Positions 1 to 8,516 of a stretch of DNA of 64,000 bases are shown piece by piece. The position numbers were made by a program, and so were the translations under genes. Every line of letters starts with the position of its first letter. The stretch's first letter is position 1. Under the pieces are notes generated by a model. That model saw nothing but the letters and a program-made list of their open reading frames with translations. It searched no databases and was not told the origin of the DNA. The DNA is from UTCHB3 sp964625575 (GTDB taxonomy: Bacteria > Bacteroidota > Ignavibacteria > Ignavibacteriales > Ignavibacteriaceae): positions 16,986 through 80,985 of the forward strand of contig CAZVBQ010000016.1 of assembly GCA_964625575.1 (NCBI GenBank), written 5' to 3'.

Positions 1-87
1 ACTCTTTACGAGGGAGTATGAGTTAAAATTTTGTAGGAACGGTTCAGTATCGTGACGAAAAATCACTTGATTGAAGCAACCGGCACC

Positions 88-1587
88 TCAAGTCCGTTTA
101 AATCTGACAGTTACCGAAGTGCCGACTCCCACAGTACTTTCAATCTCGATTGAGCATCCGTTGAGTTCGAGAAGTTTTTTTGAGATCGGGAGTCCGAGAC
201 CCAGCCCTTCGAATGGACGGCCAAGTCCCGTCTCCTGTTGGCGGAATGGCAGGAACATTTCCTTTTTAAAATCTTCAGAAATTCCAATTCCGGTATCTTT
301 TACCCGCGCGTAAACGGATCCGTTGGAGTCAGTACCTGTACTTACTTCAATAACGCCAACGCGGGTATATTTAATCGCGTTATCTATAAGGTATGTAAAT
401 ACATCTTTTATCGCTTCAATATCAGCATTCACCACAGGGTAAGTTTGGTCGATCGATTCGCTGATCTCCAACCCTTTCTCATTAGCAACTTCAGCAAAAT
501 CGATCAAAAGGTTCTCGAGGAGGTAACCTATCGATAAATACTCTGGATTGTAAGGGTAATCGCCAGCCTGCAATTTTGATATGCTGATCAACATTTCGAC
601 GGTTTTGATCAGCCTTTTCACCGACTTCTCCATTGCGGCGAGATAACCTTCATGATCTCCTTCGCAGAAAGGTTTGTAGGTCTCCTCGATGATCCCCGCC
701 ATGCCGAGAATACCATTAAGCGGAGTGCGGATCTCGTGGGAAAGGTTGCTGATGAAGGCATCCTTCAACTTGTTGGCAATCTCTGCCTTCTCCTTTTCCA
801 AAAGAAGATTTTTCTCAAGCTCTTTCCGGATGGTAATATCTTCCATACCAAAAAGGTAATAAGCAAGTTCCCCCTTTTCATCAACAATGGAAGAGGCAAC
901 GAGTGAGGCATCAAAAAGAGAGCCATCACACTTTCTCACCGTCAATTCACCTCTGAATTCATTTCCTGTCAGCAGGGTGCGCCACATTTCTCCAATGATC
1001 GCAAGATCAGTAGAACCGGCGCCGAAGATCGAAATGTCACGCCCGACCAGCTCCGAATATCTGTATCCGGTAAATTCAGTTACTTTTTTATTTACGAACT
1101 GTATCTTCCCGTTCCGGTTGGTTACGGAGATAAGAATGGGACTTTGATGGAGGGCACGTGAAAGAGTGCGGTTTTCCTCTTCGAAAACCAACCGCATCCT
1201 TCGCTCTTTAGAGAGATCATAAGCGGCAGTTATCGCGCTTGGCAACCTTGCCAAACGGTCTTTTAAAACATAATCGATTGCACCCGCTTTTAAGACCTCT
1301 ACCGCGGTTTCCTCACCAATGGCGCCTGAAACGCAGATAACGGGGGTTTGAGGGTCAACTTTTTTGACAATACCAAGCGCGCCGAATGCATTAAACCCCG
1401 GTAGCATAAAATCCACGATTATTACATCATAGTTGTTTTTACTCAGCGAGGTTTCAAATTCCTCCTTGTTGCCAACGAGTTCGAGTTCAACCTTTAATTC
1501 CGCGGTTTCGATCAGGCCGTGGATCAACTCAGCGTCTAACGGTGAGTCCTCCAGATGAAGAATCTTTATTTTGCTGTTATTTGACAT
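88..1587 (-). CDS. Receiver-PAS-histidine kinase hybrid protein
   Basis: Cytoplasmic signalling protein of 499 residues with no membrane segment. An N-terminal receiver domain (about residues 5-125) has the acceptor Asp59 in IIVDFMLPG and a conserved Lys in VLKD. A PAS domain follows (about 150-260), then a short coiled coil, a HisKA dimerisation domain with His284 in NLSHEIRTPLNG, and a HATPase domain with an N box (DNAIKYT), DTGIGIS and GLGLGLPIS. The kinase is therefore expected to autophosphorylate and to receive input through its own receiver and PAS domains. The reading frame stays open upstream to a TTG at 1686, but that codon has no ribosome site and the extra residues look non-domain, so I chose ATG at 1587. 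No cognate partner is adjacent; the neighbour at 1897 is divergent. The output is unknown. Confidence 0.9.
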   Translation of the reverse strand: MSNNSKIKILHLEDSPLDAELIHGLIETAELKVELELVGNKEEFETSLSKNNYDVIIVDFMLPGFNAFGALGIVKKVDPQTPVICVSGAIGEETAVEVLKAGAIDYVLKDRLARLPSAITAAYDLSKERRMRLVFEEENRTLSRALHQSPILISVTNRNGKIQFVNKKVTEFTGYRYSELVGRDISIFGAGSTDLAIIGEMWRTLLTGNEFRGELTVRKCDGSLFDASLVASSIVDEKGELAYYLFGMEDITIRKELEKNLLLEKEKAEIANKLKDAFISNLSHEIRTPLNGILGMAGIIEETYKPFCEGDHEGYLAAMEKSVKRLIKTVEMLISISKLQAGDYPYNPEYLSIGYLLENLLIDFAEVANEKGLEISESIDQTYPVVNADIEAIKDVFTYLIDNAIKYTRVGVIEVSTGTDSNGSVYARVKDTGIGISEDFKKEMFLPFRQQETGLGRPFEGLGLGLPISKKLLELNGCSIEIESTVGVGTSVTVRFKRT

Positions 1588-1896
1588 GTTTCCAGTTTTC
1601 TGCCGGGGAACTGTAAAATTAAACCGGAACATCCGGGGCAGTTTCCGTTGCGCGTTAATGGGTTCAAGGTTCAGCCAACCCGTCAATTGATTCGTTATCC
1701 CGCTACAAAATATACAATTATTTATTGAATTGCCATCATTTATTTTCGATGTTTGATTCCGGTGATAATACAGCGCGAAAAAACTGACTGCTCCACATCA
1801 CGAATAATAACCACTCATAATTATATTTTAATCTTCTTGTTTTACATCATTTATCTTGCTTTTGCTTTTTAATCAAATATCGAAAGACTCCAACCT
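1588..1896. other. Divergent intergenic region, 309 bp
   Basis: This is the only gene-free stretch over 300 bases. It separates the minus-strand kinase from the plus-strand secreted protein, so it should hold two divergent promoters. On the minus strand TATATTTTG (reverse complement of 1705-1713) resembles a Bacteroidota -7 box, but I find no matching -33 element. On the plus strand the last 120 bases are AT-rich with no convincing box. I see no RNA gene and no repeat. Confidence 0.5.
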
Positions 1897-4023
1897 ATGA
1901 TCAAACTTCTCGCGACACTGATCTTGATCCTCCCAATGGTGGTCCGGGCACAATGGACCCAGACCAACGGAATTGCCGGCGGCTACTTCAACGCTGTTGT
2001 AGCGGCAGGACAGAACCTGATCGGCGCCACCGGAAACGGCACTGTTTTTGTTTATAATGGTAACTTGTGGAGCGGCACCCCTTCGGCAGTAAAGGCCACC
2101 TCGCTGCACCGTTCAGGCAACGCGGTAATTGCCTTGAACTACGACAAAATGGCGTTTTCAAGCGATAACGGTAGCTCATGGCTAATGAGAGATATTCCCG
2201 CTGCACTTTCTTCCGAACCTTTAATTACTGACGAGGCGATCCACCTTCTCAACTCAAATCGTGATTCTCTTTACTTGAGTACTGATGTTGGCCTGACCTG
2301 GAACCACATTGCTTTAAGCAAGTCATTCACTGAAAACGGTCAGCTGCGGATGGTCTTCATGTTCATGAAACTTTACAAGGCAGGTAACACAATTTACGCG
2401 TACGCGATGACCGACGATCCGGTTAACGTGAACATGTTGCTTGAGTCGCACGATTCAGGTGTGACCTGGAGTGTTTCGTTCAGACCCGGCACAAGTGATG
2501 TGATATCAGACATTCTCTCGGATGGAAACACAACTTTTGTCGCCACAACAGGCGGCCTGTACAGAAAAACGGGCGCGGCCAACTGGGTTCCGGCAGATAC
2601 CGGTCTCCCCATTCAGAGCGGATCGGGTCTGGTGGCGAAATTAAAAAACGTGAACGGCAATTTTTTCGCCCTCGTGAATAGTGAAAACAACAGTCTTTAC
2701 AGGTTTGATCCTTCATCCGGAACCTGGATTTCACTCGACGCCCCTTCATTTGTTTCTGATGTGACGATCCAAAATGGTACCATTGTCATCTCGACCCCTA
2801 AAGGTATCTCAAGGATCGTGGACGGGAACTGGATCAGCATGACCAACGGAATTATCGCCACAACTACACTTCCCGTTGCTCTCAGCGAAAATGTTGTTTT
2901 CACTCAGCATGGCACCACCACTTATAGAACCGTCAACGGAGGTGAGTCGTGGGACTCGATAGCCGGACCAATGAACCTGATAAGATTCAATGGAACGGAG
3001 TTGCTTTCAACCTCACAGTCGGGCATCATCCGCTCAAACGACCTTGGCACCACCTGGGAGGTTAGGAACGGTGGCATCCCCGCTGCTTACATTCCCAAAG
3101 CATCGGATGTGGCGGCTTCGGGATCAACACTTTACGCTGGATTTAACGGCACAAGAAGACGTGATCACCTGCCGGCGATATGGGAACAGGGCGGAATCTA
3201 TCGCTCCACCGATAATGGTGCTTCATGGTTACCGTTCAATACAGGTATAACCCACGAAGGTGGCGTACCGGCCCCAGTCGCTGGTATCCATGCTTCGGAT
3301 ACGAAGGTTTTGATCAGAACGATTGAGGGTACTTATGTACTTAATGGAAATTTCTGGTCGAAAATCGACGGCAGTTTCCCTGCAAATACCTACTATTCGA
3401 GTGTAATGATAAGCGGCGACTCTATTGTGCTTGGCACCAACAACGGACTGTTGATCTCAACGAACAATGGTTCCTCCTGGAGCAACTTCAAGAGTGGTCT
3501 GCAAGAATCAGGACTTGGGCTCTTCTCTTACAGCTATTTCAAATTCCTCGGCAAATACTATGCCTACGATTACAATCAGGGTGAATTGTATAAACTTAAT
3601 GACACCACCTGGCAGATGACCAACCCCAACCTGCCCCAGGATATTACCGGTTTCGGGTTCAGCAGCGCGGGAAATGTACTCTATGTCGGAACTCTCGACA
3701 GGGGTATCTGGAAGTATACGAACATTCAGACCGGAATTGAGGAAGCGGGAACAATGCCAACAGATATCAAGCTGGATCAGAATTATCCGAACCCGTTCAA
3801 CCCTTCCACCGTTATCAGTTTCACAATACCGGCCCCCGGGAACGTGACACTTAAAGTTTTCAACGTCACGGGAGAATTGGTAGCTGAGTTGATAAATGGC
3901 GAAATGCAGCCGGGTAACCACTCTGTAAAATTCGATGCATCGAACCTGAATTCCGGGGTTTACCTCTATACCCTCTCGTACGGAAGTAAAATAAAATCAG
4001 GAAAAATGATGCTCCTGAAATGA
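1897..4023 (+). CDS. Secreted beta-propeller-like protein with T9SS type A sorting domain
   Basis: 708 residues. It starts with a signal peptide (hydrophobic LLATLILILPMVVRA, cut near residue 18). The body holds repeated BNR/sialidase-like blades with Asp-box-type motifs such as SSDNGSSW, SHDSGVTW, TVNGGESW, SNDLGTTW, STDNGASW and STNNGSSW, typical of sortilin/exo-alpha-sialidase-like propellers. The last ~80 residues form a Por secretion C-terminal domain: NYPNPFNPSTVISF, then a beta-rich stretch ending in GKMMLLK. It is therefore expected to pass the inner membrane by Sec and the outer membrane by the type IX system. No catalytic residues can be assigned; a binding or surface role is equally likely. 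It is a single gene followed by a strong terminator. A second propeller protein lies at 49629-51221. Confidence 0.88.
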   Translation: MIKLLATLILILPMVVRAQWTQTNGIAGGYFNAVVAAGQNLIGATGNGTVFVYNGNLWSGTPSAVKATSLHRSGNAVIALNYDKMAFSSDNGSSWLMRDIPAALSSEPLITDEAIHLLNSNRDSLYLSTDVGLTWNHIALSKSFTENGQLRMVFMFMKLYKAGNTIYAYAMTDDPVNVNMLLESHDSGVTWSVSFRPGTSDVISDILSDGNTTFVATTGGLYRKTGAANWVPADTGLPIQSGSGLVAKLKNVNGNFFALVNSENNSLYRFDPSSGTWISLDAPSFVSDVTIQNGTIVISTPKGISRIVDGNWISMTNGIIATTTLPVALSENVVFTQHGTTTYRTVNGGESWDSIAGPMNLIRFNGTELLSTSQSGIIRSNDLGTTWEVRNGGIPAAYIPKASDVAASGSTLYAGFNGTRRRDHLPAIWEQGGIYRSTDNGASWLPFNTGITHEGGVPAPVAGIHASDTKVLIRTIEGTYVLNGNFWSKIDGSFPANTYYSSVMISGDSIVLGTNNGLLISTNNGSSWSNFKSGLQESGLGLFSYSYFKFLGKYYAYDYNQGELYKLNDTTWQMTNPNLPQDITGFGFSSAGNVLYVGTLDRGIWKYTNIQTGIEEAGTMPTDIKLDQNYPNPFNPSTVISFTIPAPGNVTLKVFNVTGELVAELINGEMQPGNHSVKFDASNLNSGVYLYTLSYGSKIKSGKMMLLK

Positions 4024-4054
4024 TCAGGCCGCAGTATTAAAGTCCTTTAAACTT

Positions 4055-4089
4055 AAAAACCCCGGTATTCGATGAATACCGGGGTTTTT
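4055..4089. terminator. Bidirectional rho-independent terminator
   Basis: A perfect 16-bp inverted repeat (arms 4055-4070 and 4074-4089) with a 3-base loop, GC-rich in the middle and with A5 and T5 runs at its ends. It lies between the plus-strand propeller gene and the minus-strand tRNA, so it can end transcription from both sides. Confidence 0.9.
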
Positions 4090-4094
4090 CCATG

Positions 4095-4168
4095 TAGCGC
4101 GTACGGGATTCGAACCCGTGATCTCTGCCTTGAGAGGGCAGCGTCCTGAACCGCTAGACGAACGCGCC
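4095..4168 (-). tRNA. tRNA-Glu (anticodon CUC)
   Basis: 74 nt on the minus strand. It folds into a full cloverleaf: acceptor GGCGCGT with ACGCGCT, D arm containing GTCTAGCGGTTCAGGAC, anticodon stem CTGCC/GGCAG with loop CTCTCAA (anticodon CTC), and T arm ACGGGTTCGAATCCCGT. CUC reads GAG, and the GTCTAG D-arm is typical of bacterial tRNA-Glu. CCA is not encoded. The first acceptor pair is a G-U wobble and the discriminator base is A, both unlike E. coli tRNA-Glu. It is a single-gene unit facing the terminator at 4055-4089. Confidence 0.95.
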
Positions 4169-4180
4169 AAATTACAGACC

Positions 4181-4212
4181 GAAATTTACGCAAATCCGCT
4201 CAATCCGCAAAA
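4181..4212 (-). promoter_or_regulatory. Candidate Bacteroidota-type promoter of tRNA-Glu
   Basis: On the minus strand TTTTG (reverse complement of 4208-4212) is followed after 19 bases by TAAATTTC (reverse complement of 4181-4188). This matches the TTTG-N19-TAnnTTTG layout except for the last base, and it sits 12 bases before the tRNA 5' end, the expected distance. Assigned by pattern only. Confidence 0.45.
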
Positions 4213-4366
4213 TTACACCCTTCTTTTCCCACCTCTTTGGGAAATTTATTACCCTCATTTTTTGTTATATTTAATAAGAAATATTACAATATTTTGTTTG
4301 TCCCGATTTTCGGTGAACATATTTTTTTGAGCGGAAGCACCTTGCATCCAAATTCCTGGAATCAGC

Positions 4367-5440
4367 ATGTCAAAAAAAACCAAGATCATCCTCTATGTCG
4401 TGATCGCTTTGGTGATCGCCTCCATTTTCCTCTTACCCGTTTTTTCGGGATCTGATAAAACAAAAGAAGGCAAAGGCAAAGCCGCCAGGCAATCAGGTCC
4501 CGTGGAAGTTAAAGGAAAGATACTCAAGTTCGACTCCTTCGCTTCCGAAATTAAAGTCATGGGAAAGATCATCGCCGATGAGTGGGTCGATCTCTCCCCT
4601 GAAGTGGCCGGTAAAATTATTAAGATCAACTTCAAAGAAGGTTCATTCGTTTCAAAAGGGCAACTCCTCGTAAAAATTAATGATGCTGACCTTCAGGCCC
4701 AGCTGAAGAAAAATGAAGTGCGGCTCAAACTTGCCAAACAAAACCTTGACAGGCAAGAAAAACTCCTCCAGGCAAACGGAACAACCAAAGAGCAGTATGA
4801 TATTGCAGCGTTCGACTACGCCTCTGTAGTGGCTGATGTTGACCTGAACAAGGCAATGATCGAAAAAACCGAGATCAGGGCACCGTTCTCAGGAAAGATC
4901 GGTCTGCGATACCTTTCAGAAGGGGCATATGTTGCCCCGGGAACTACCATAGCGACACTTCAAAGCACTTCACGTCTTAAAATCGACTTTGCCGTTCCCC
5001 AGAATTATTCAATCTATCTCAAAGAAGGAAACATAGTTACTTTCACCACCGGAACCGGTCTTGATCCCACACAGGCAAAGATCTACGCCATCGAGCCCGG
5101 GGTTGATGTGAGTACTGCCACCTTAAAAGTGAGAGGGTACATCACAGGCAACACGTCAAAATTTGTTCCGGGTAAAGTGATCGAGGTTCTTGTTTCACTA
5201 ACCGCACCGGTAAAAACCATTTTAATTCCATCAGAAACTTTGGTACCGGAAATTTCGGGACACTCTGTTTACCTCTACAGAAACGGCAAGTCAGTTTCCG
5301 CCCCTGTGGAGATCGGTGACAGAACCGAAAAAGTTGTTCAGATACTCTCGGGTATCAAACCGGGTGACACATTGATAGTCTCAGGTTTGATCCAGCTAAG
5401 GAAGGATTCTCCCGTTAAACTGACGGGGATTGTGGAATGA
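4367..5440 (+). CDS. RND efflux periplasmic adaptor (membrane fusion protein)
   Basis: 357 residues. An N-terminal signal anchor (IILYVVIALVIASIFLLPVF) places the protein in the periplasm. The lipoyl half-motifs flank a short coiled-coil hairpin: SPEVAGKIIKINFKEGSFVSKGQLL (in part) before it, and IRAPFSGKIGLRYLSEGAYV after it. Beta-barrel and membrane-proximal domains follow. This is the HlyD/AcrA-type adaptor that links an inner-membrane RND pump to an outer-membrane channel. Its stop codon overlaps the start of the pump gene by 4 bp (ATGA), so the two are translationally coupled. A GGAA ribosome site precedes the ATG. The substrate is unknown. Confidence 0.92.
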   Translation: MSKKTKIILYVVIALVIASIFLLPVFSGSDKTKEGKGKAARQSGPVEVKGKILKFDSFASEIKVMGKIIADEWVDLSPEVAGKIIKINFKEGSFVSKGQLLVKINDADLQAQLKKNEVRLKLAKQNLDRQEKLLQANGTTKEQYDIAAFDYASVVADVDLNKAMIEKTEIRAPFSGKIGLRYLSEGAYVAPGTTIATLQSTSRLKIDFAVPQNYSIYLKEGNIVTFTTGTGLDPTQAKIYAIEPGVDVSTATLKVRGYITGNTSKFVPGKVIEVLVSLTAPVKTILIPSETLVPEISGHSVYLYRNGKSVSAPVEIGDRTEKVVQILSGIKPGDTLIVSGLIQLRKDSPVKLTGIVE

Positions 5441-8400
5441 GTTTATCTTCAGTAAGTATAAGGAGGCCTGTTCTCGCGATCGTGATGTCGATCGTGATAG
5501 TCCTCTTCGGCGCTATAGGCTACACATCCCTCGGTGTGAGGGAATATCCAAGTATCGATCCCCCCATAATTACAGTACAAACCAACTATATCGGCGCGAA
5601 CGCGACGGTTATAGAGTCGCAGATCACCGAACCGCTTGAAGAATCGATCAACGGAATTGCAGGTATCAGAAGCCTCACTTCCACTTCAAGGGACGGAAGA
5701 AGCCTGATAACTGTGGAATTCAACGTAGATGCCGACCTTGAAACCGCCGCCAACGACGTGCGTGACAGGGTCTCAAGAGCCATAAACCAGATTCCGCAAG
5801 ATGCCGATCCCCCGGTTGTGACCAAAGCGGACGCTGACGCGATACCGATCGTGATGGTAACAATCAGCAGCAACGAGAAAAGCATTCTTGAGCTCTCCGA
5901 CTACGCAAGAAATGTTCTTAAAGAGAAGATACAGACCATCCCTGGTGTGAGCGCTATTCAGATTTGGGGCGAAAAACGCTACTCCATGAGGTTATGGCTC
6001 GACCCCATTAAAATGAACTCGTTCAACGTGACTCCTGTGGATGTGAGAAACGTTCTGCAGAAGGAAAATGTTGAACTCCCCTCGGGCAGGCTCGAAGGAG
6101 ACAACACTGAATTGACCGTCAGAACCCTTGGGCTCCTCACAACCCCTGAAGACTTCAACAAACTTATTGTAAAAGATGATCAGGGAGTCACTGTAAGGCT
6201 TTCAGACATCGGGTATGCCGAATACTTCCCTGAAAATGAAAAAACGATCCTGAGACGCGACGGAATCCCAATGGTGGGTCTTGTGATCATTCCCCTGCCC
6301 GGAAGTAATCACATTCAGATCGCTGATGAATTTCACAAGCGAATTGAAGAGCTGAAGAAGGATCTCCCCGCTGACATGGAGATAAAGATCGGGTACGATG
6401 CAACCAGCTTCATCCGGAAATCGATCAGTGAGGTAATGGAGACCATTTTCATCGCTTTTGGACTCGTTATCATAATCATATTTCTCTTCCTCAGGAACTG
6501 GCGAACAACCCTGATCCCGATCCTCGCGATACCGATCTCTCTGATCGGCGCTTTCTTTATAATGTACGCCTCGGGTTTCTCGATAAACGTGCTGACTTTG
6601 CTTGGAATTGTGCTCGCCATCGGTATAGTGGTGGATGACGCGATCGTGGTTCTCGAGAACATCTACAGGAAGATAGAAGACGGGCTCTCCCCCATTGAAG
6701 CCGCGGTTAAAGGATCATCCGAGATTTTCTTCGCGATCATTTCGACCACGGTTTCACTCGCGTCAGTGTTCCTCCCGATCGTGTTTTTGCAAGGTCTTAC
6801 CGGAAAATTATTCAAGGAGTTCGGATACGTGATCGCCGGCTCCGTCATAATTTCAGCTTTCGTGGCGCTTACTCTCACGCCGATGATGAGCTCGAGGCTC
6901 TTAAAGTCACACGAAGAACATTCATGGTTTTACAACAAAACCGAACCCTTTTTCGTATGGCTGGCATCGGCTTACCGGAGATCGCTCGAGGCTTTCATGC
7001 GCGCCCGTTGGATCGCCTTCCCTGTCATGATTTTCTCGGGTTGCATTATTGTCTGGTTCGGCGGCAGGTTACAGTCGGAACTGAGTCCGCAGGAAGACCG
7101 CGGTCAACTTCGTCTTAACTCAACCGCGCCCGAAGGAACATCTTACGACTACATGGATGCCTATATGGTAAGGCTGAATCAGCAGATGGAGCTTCTGGTT
7201 CCCGAAGCTGACAACATGGTCATGGTTACCGCTCCGGGATTTGGTGCCAGCTCGACGAACACGGGTTTCATCAGGATCATGCTGAAAGAGCGTGAAGAGC
7301 GGGAACGTTCGCAGCAGCAGATCGCCGCCGCGATAACTGAAGAAGCGAAAAAATTCAATGATGCCAGAACCATTGTCACCCAGGAGCAATCGATCGGCGG
7401 CGGAAGCCGTGGCGGCCTCCCGGTGCAGTATGTGATCCAGGCAGCGAGTTATGAGCAACTGCGCGATATCCTCCCCGTTTTCCTCGCGGAGGCAAGGCAA
7501 AGTCCTGTTTTCTCCGTGACAGACGTGAACCTTAAGTTTAACAAGCCGGAAGTGGTTGTTGAGATCGATCGTTCAAAAGCGCGTGATCTCGGTGTTTCTG
7601 TTTCCGATGTGGCGACGACACTTCAGTTCTCACTCAGCGGACAGCGTTTCGGTTATTTCATCAAGGACGGAAAGCAGTATCAGATAATCGGACAGCTCGA
7701 GCGCTCTGAAAGAAACCAGCCTCTGAACCTTAGATCGATGTTCGTGAAGAATAAAAAAGGTGAGATGATCCAGCTTGACAATATCGTTAAGCTGACCGAG
7801 AGAAGTTCACCTCCCCAGCTTTACAGGTTTAACAGATATTCATCCGCTACGGTATCAGCAGGCCTCGCCGAAGGTAAAACGATCGGCGACGGGATAACTG
7901 AAATGGACAGGATAGCCGACAAGGTTCTTGGAGAGAAATACTCAACTTCTCTTGAAGGTGCTTCGAAAGATTTTGTTGACAGCTCGTCTTCGCTTCTTTT
8001 CACATTCCTCCTGGCGATCATCTTAATATACCTCGTTCTCGCCGCGCAGTTCGAGAGTTTCAGGGATCCGTTCATTATCATGCTGACCGTTCCATTGGCT
8101 ATCGCGGGCGCGGTATTTTCACTCTCAATATTTGGGCAGACTTTGAATATCTTCAGTCAGATCGGACAGATCATGCTCATCGGTCTTGTTACCAAGAATG
8201 GTATCTTGATTGTGGAATTCGCGAATCAGAGGCGCGAAGCGGGATCAGATCTGCTGACGGCTGTTAAGGAAGCTTCTGAGTTGAGGTTCAGACCAATTCT
8301 TATGACAAGTCTTTCAACAATGCTTGGCGCGCTGCCGATCGCACTGGCGCTGGGCGCGGGCTCTGAAAGCAGGGTTTCGATGGGTATTGCCATCATCGGC

Positions 8401-8514
8401 GGATTGCTGTTCTCAACCATCCTCACGCTTTATGTGATTCCGGCGATGTACTCTTACCTCTCGCCCAAACACCTGAATCTGCTTCCGGATCTGGACGAGA
8501 TGGAGAAAAAATAA
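5437..8514 (+). CDS. RND efflux pump permease (AcrB/HAE1 family)
   Basis: 1025 residues, normal for hydrophobe/amphiphile efflux RND pumps. The first membrane helix follows SVSIRRPVLAIVMSIVIVLF. Two large periplasmic loops precede TM2 and TM8, and about 12 helices are visible. TM4 carries the proton-relay pair Asp400-Asp401 in GIVVDDAIVVLEN. The first loop contains the usual GVREYPSIDPP and ATVIESQITEPLEE segments. Closest in style to the MexK/MuxB-type pumps of AcrB-like systems. It should export drugs, detergents or lipids using proton force. No TolC-like outer-membrane factor is encoded beside it, so a channel from elsewhere must be used. Its stop lies only 2 bases from the stop of the convergent kinase gene. 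Confidence 0.95.
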   Translation: MSLSSVSIRRPVLAIVMSIVIVLFGAIGYTSLGVREYPSIDPPIITVQTNYIGANATVIESQITEPLEESINGIAGIRSLTSTSRDGRSLITVEFNVDADLETAANDVRDRVSRAINQIPQDADPPVVTKADADAIPIVMVTISSNEKSILELSDYARNVLKEKIQTIPGVSAIQIWGEKRYSMRLWLDPIKMNSFNVTPVDVRNVLQKENVELPSGRLEGDNTELTVRTLGLLTTPEDFNKLIVKDDQGVTVRLSDIGYAEYFPENEKTILRRDGIPMVGLVIIPLPGSNHIQIADEFHKRIEELKKDLPADMEIKIGYDATSFIRKSISEVMETIFIAFGLVIIIIFLFLRNWRTTLIPILAIPISLIGAFFIMYASGFSINVLTLLGIVLAIGIVVDDAIVVLENIYRKIEDGLSPIEAAVKGSSEIFFAIISTTVSLASVFLPIVFLQGLTGKLFKEFGYVIAGSVIISAFVALTLTPMMSSRLLKSHEEHSWFYNKTEPFFVWLASAYRRSLEAFMRARWIAFPVMIFSGCIIVWFGGRLQSELSPQEDRGQLRLNSTAPEGTSYDYMDAYMVRLNQQMELLVPEADNMVMVTAPGFGASSTNTGFIRIMLKEREERERSQQQIAAAITEEAKKFNDARTIVTQEQSIGGGSRGGLPVQYVIQAASYEQLRDILPVFLAEARQSPVFSVTDVNLKFNKPEVVVEIDRSKARDLGVSVSDVATTLQFSLSGQRFGYFIKDGKQYQIIGQLERSERNQPLNLRSMFVKNKKGEMIQLDNIVKLTERSSPPQLYRFNRYSSATVSAGLAEGKTIGDGITEMDRIADKVLGEKYSTSLEGASKDFVDSSSSLLFTFLLAIILIYLVLAAQFESFRDPFIIMLTVPLAIAGAVFSLSIFGQTLNIFSQIGQIMLIGLVTKNGILIVEFANQRREAGSDLLTAVKEASELRFRPILMTSLSTMLGALPIALALGAGSESRVSMGIAIIGGLLFSTILTLYVIPAMYSYLSPKHLNLLPDLDEMEKK

Positions 8515-8516
8515 TT

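Noticed and set aside
4245..4320. AT-rich stretch with short inverted repeats before the RND adaptor gene, considered as an RNA or operator
   Set aside because: No stable fold or known pattern; looks like an ordinary promoter region.
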